From assembly GCA_900321895.1 (NCBI GenBank), contig ONYB01000045.1, forward strand, positions 1 through 6,106: a DNA stretch of 6,106 nt. Direction: 5' to 3'. Position numbers and translations under genes: made by a program. Positions 6,087 to 6,106 of the stretch are shown piece by piece; position 1 is the first letter of the stretch, and each line of letters begins with the position of its first letter. Origin of the DNA: an uncultured Brachyspira sp. GTDB taxonomy: Bacteria; Cyanobacteriota; Vampirovibrionia; Gastranaerophilales; Gastranaerophilaceae. Below the pieces are notes generated by a model that had not been told where the DNA came from, did no database searches, and saw nothing but the letters and a program-made list of their open reading frames with translations.

Positions 6087-6106
6087 GTCGGTTTTACTAA
6101 ACCGAC
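6087..6106. repeat. Perfect 8-bp hairpin at the window edge
   Basis: GTCGGTTT (6087-6094) and AAACCGAC (6099-6106) pair perfectly around a TACT loop and end on the last base of the window. The stem may continue beyond the window. It could be another short palindromic repeat or a terminator, but the T-tract that would decide is out of view. Confidence 0.5.

Noticed and set aside
5860..6106. CRISPR array or tRNA in the repeat-rich tail
   Set aside because: No equally spaced repeats with unique spacers, and no cloverleaf with anticodon and T-loop signature. The structures are simple palindromes and a short tandem repeat.

Overview
The window comes from an AT-rich bacterial chromosome. Genes have Shine-Dalgarno leaders, sigma70-type promoters can be recognised, and several genes overlap tightly. 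The type I DnaJ and GrpE are clearly bacterial. The taxon cannot be fixed from this window. The low GC, the pair of chaperone genes and a long TGTCAT...ATGACA palindromic repeat between genes would suit an uncultured gut lineage such as Gastranaerophilales (Melainabacteria), but this is a guess; other AT-rich bacteria carry similar repeats.

Left part (1-1933), very AT-rich. A four-helix membrane protein, probably cut at its 5' end by the window edge, reads rightward. It converges on a leftward gene for a roughly 10-helix membrane protein resembling the DUF2157 family. The leftward gene has its own promoter (TTGACT, 18 nt, TAATAT) and a strong intrinsic terminator that works only leftward. Upstream, in the same orientation, is a 38-codon ORF with its own good promoter (TTGACG, 17 nt, CATAAT) and Shine-Dalgarno. 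It is probably an unrecognised small protein.

Right part (2050-5859), a rightward gene cluster: grpE, dnaJ, a secreted seven-repeat YVTN-type beta-propeller, and a cation-dependent O-methyltransferase-like protein. A promoter in front of grpE (TTGTGT, 17 nt, TATAAT) probably drives all four. The last three genes overlap at their stop/start codons (by 1 nt and 4 nt), which suggests translational coupling. GrpE (nucleotide exchange) and DnaJ (J-domain co-chaperone) both serve DnaK, yet dnaK is not between them. The link between these cytoplasmic chaperone genes and an exported propeller and a methyltransferase has no obvious explanation.

Tail (5860-6106), no gene: a short degenerate tandem repeat built on ACTAG/ACTAAG, a 98-nt imperfect palindrome (31 of 40 arm positions pair), and a perfect 8-bp hairpin at the last base of the window. 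This looks like a cluster of repeats between genes. No RNA gene, CRISPR array, transposase or clearly new defence-like system was seen.
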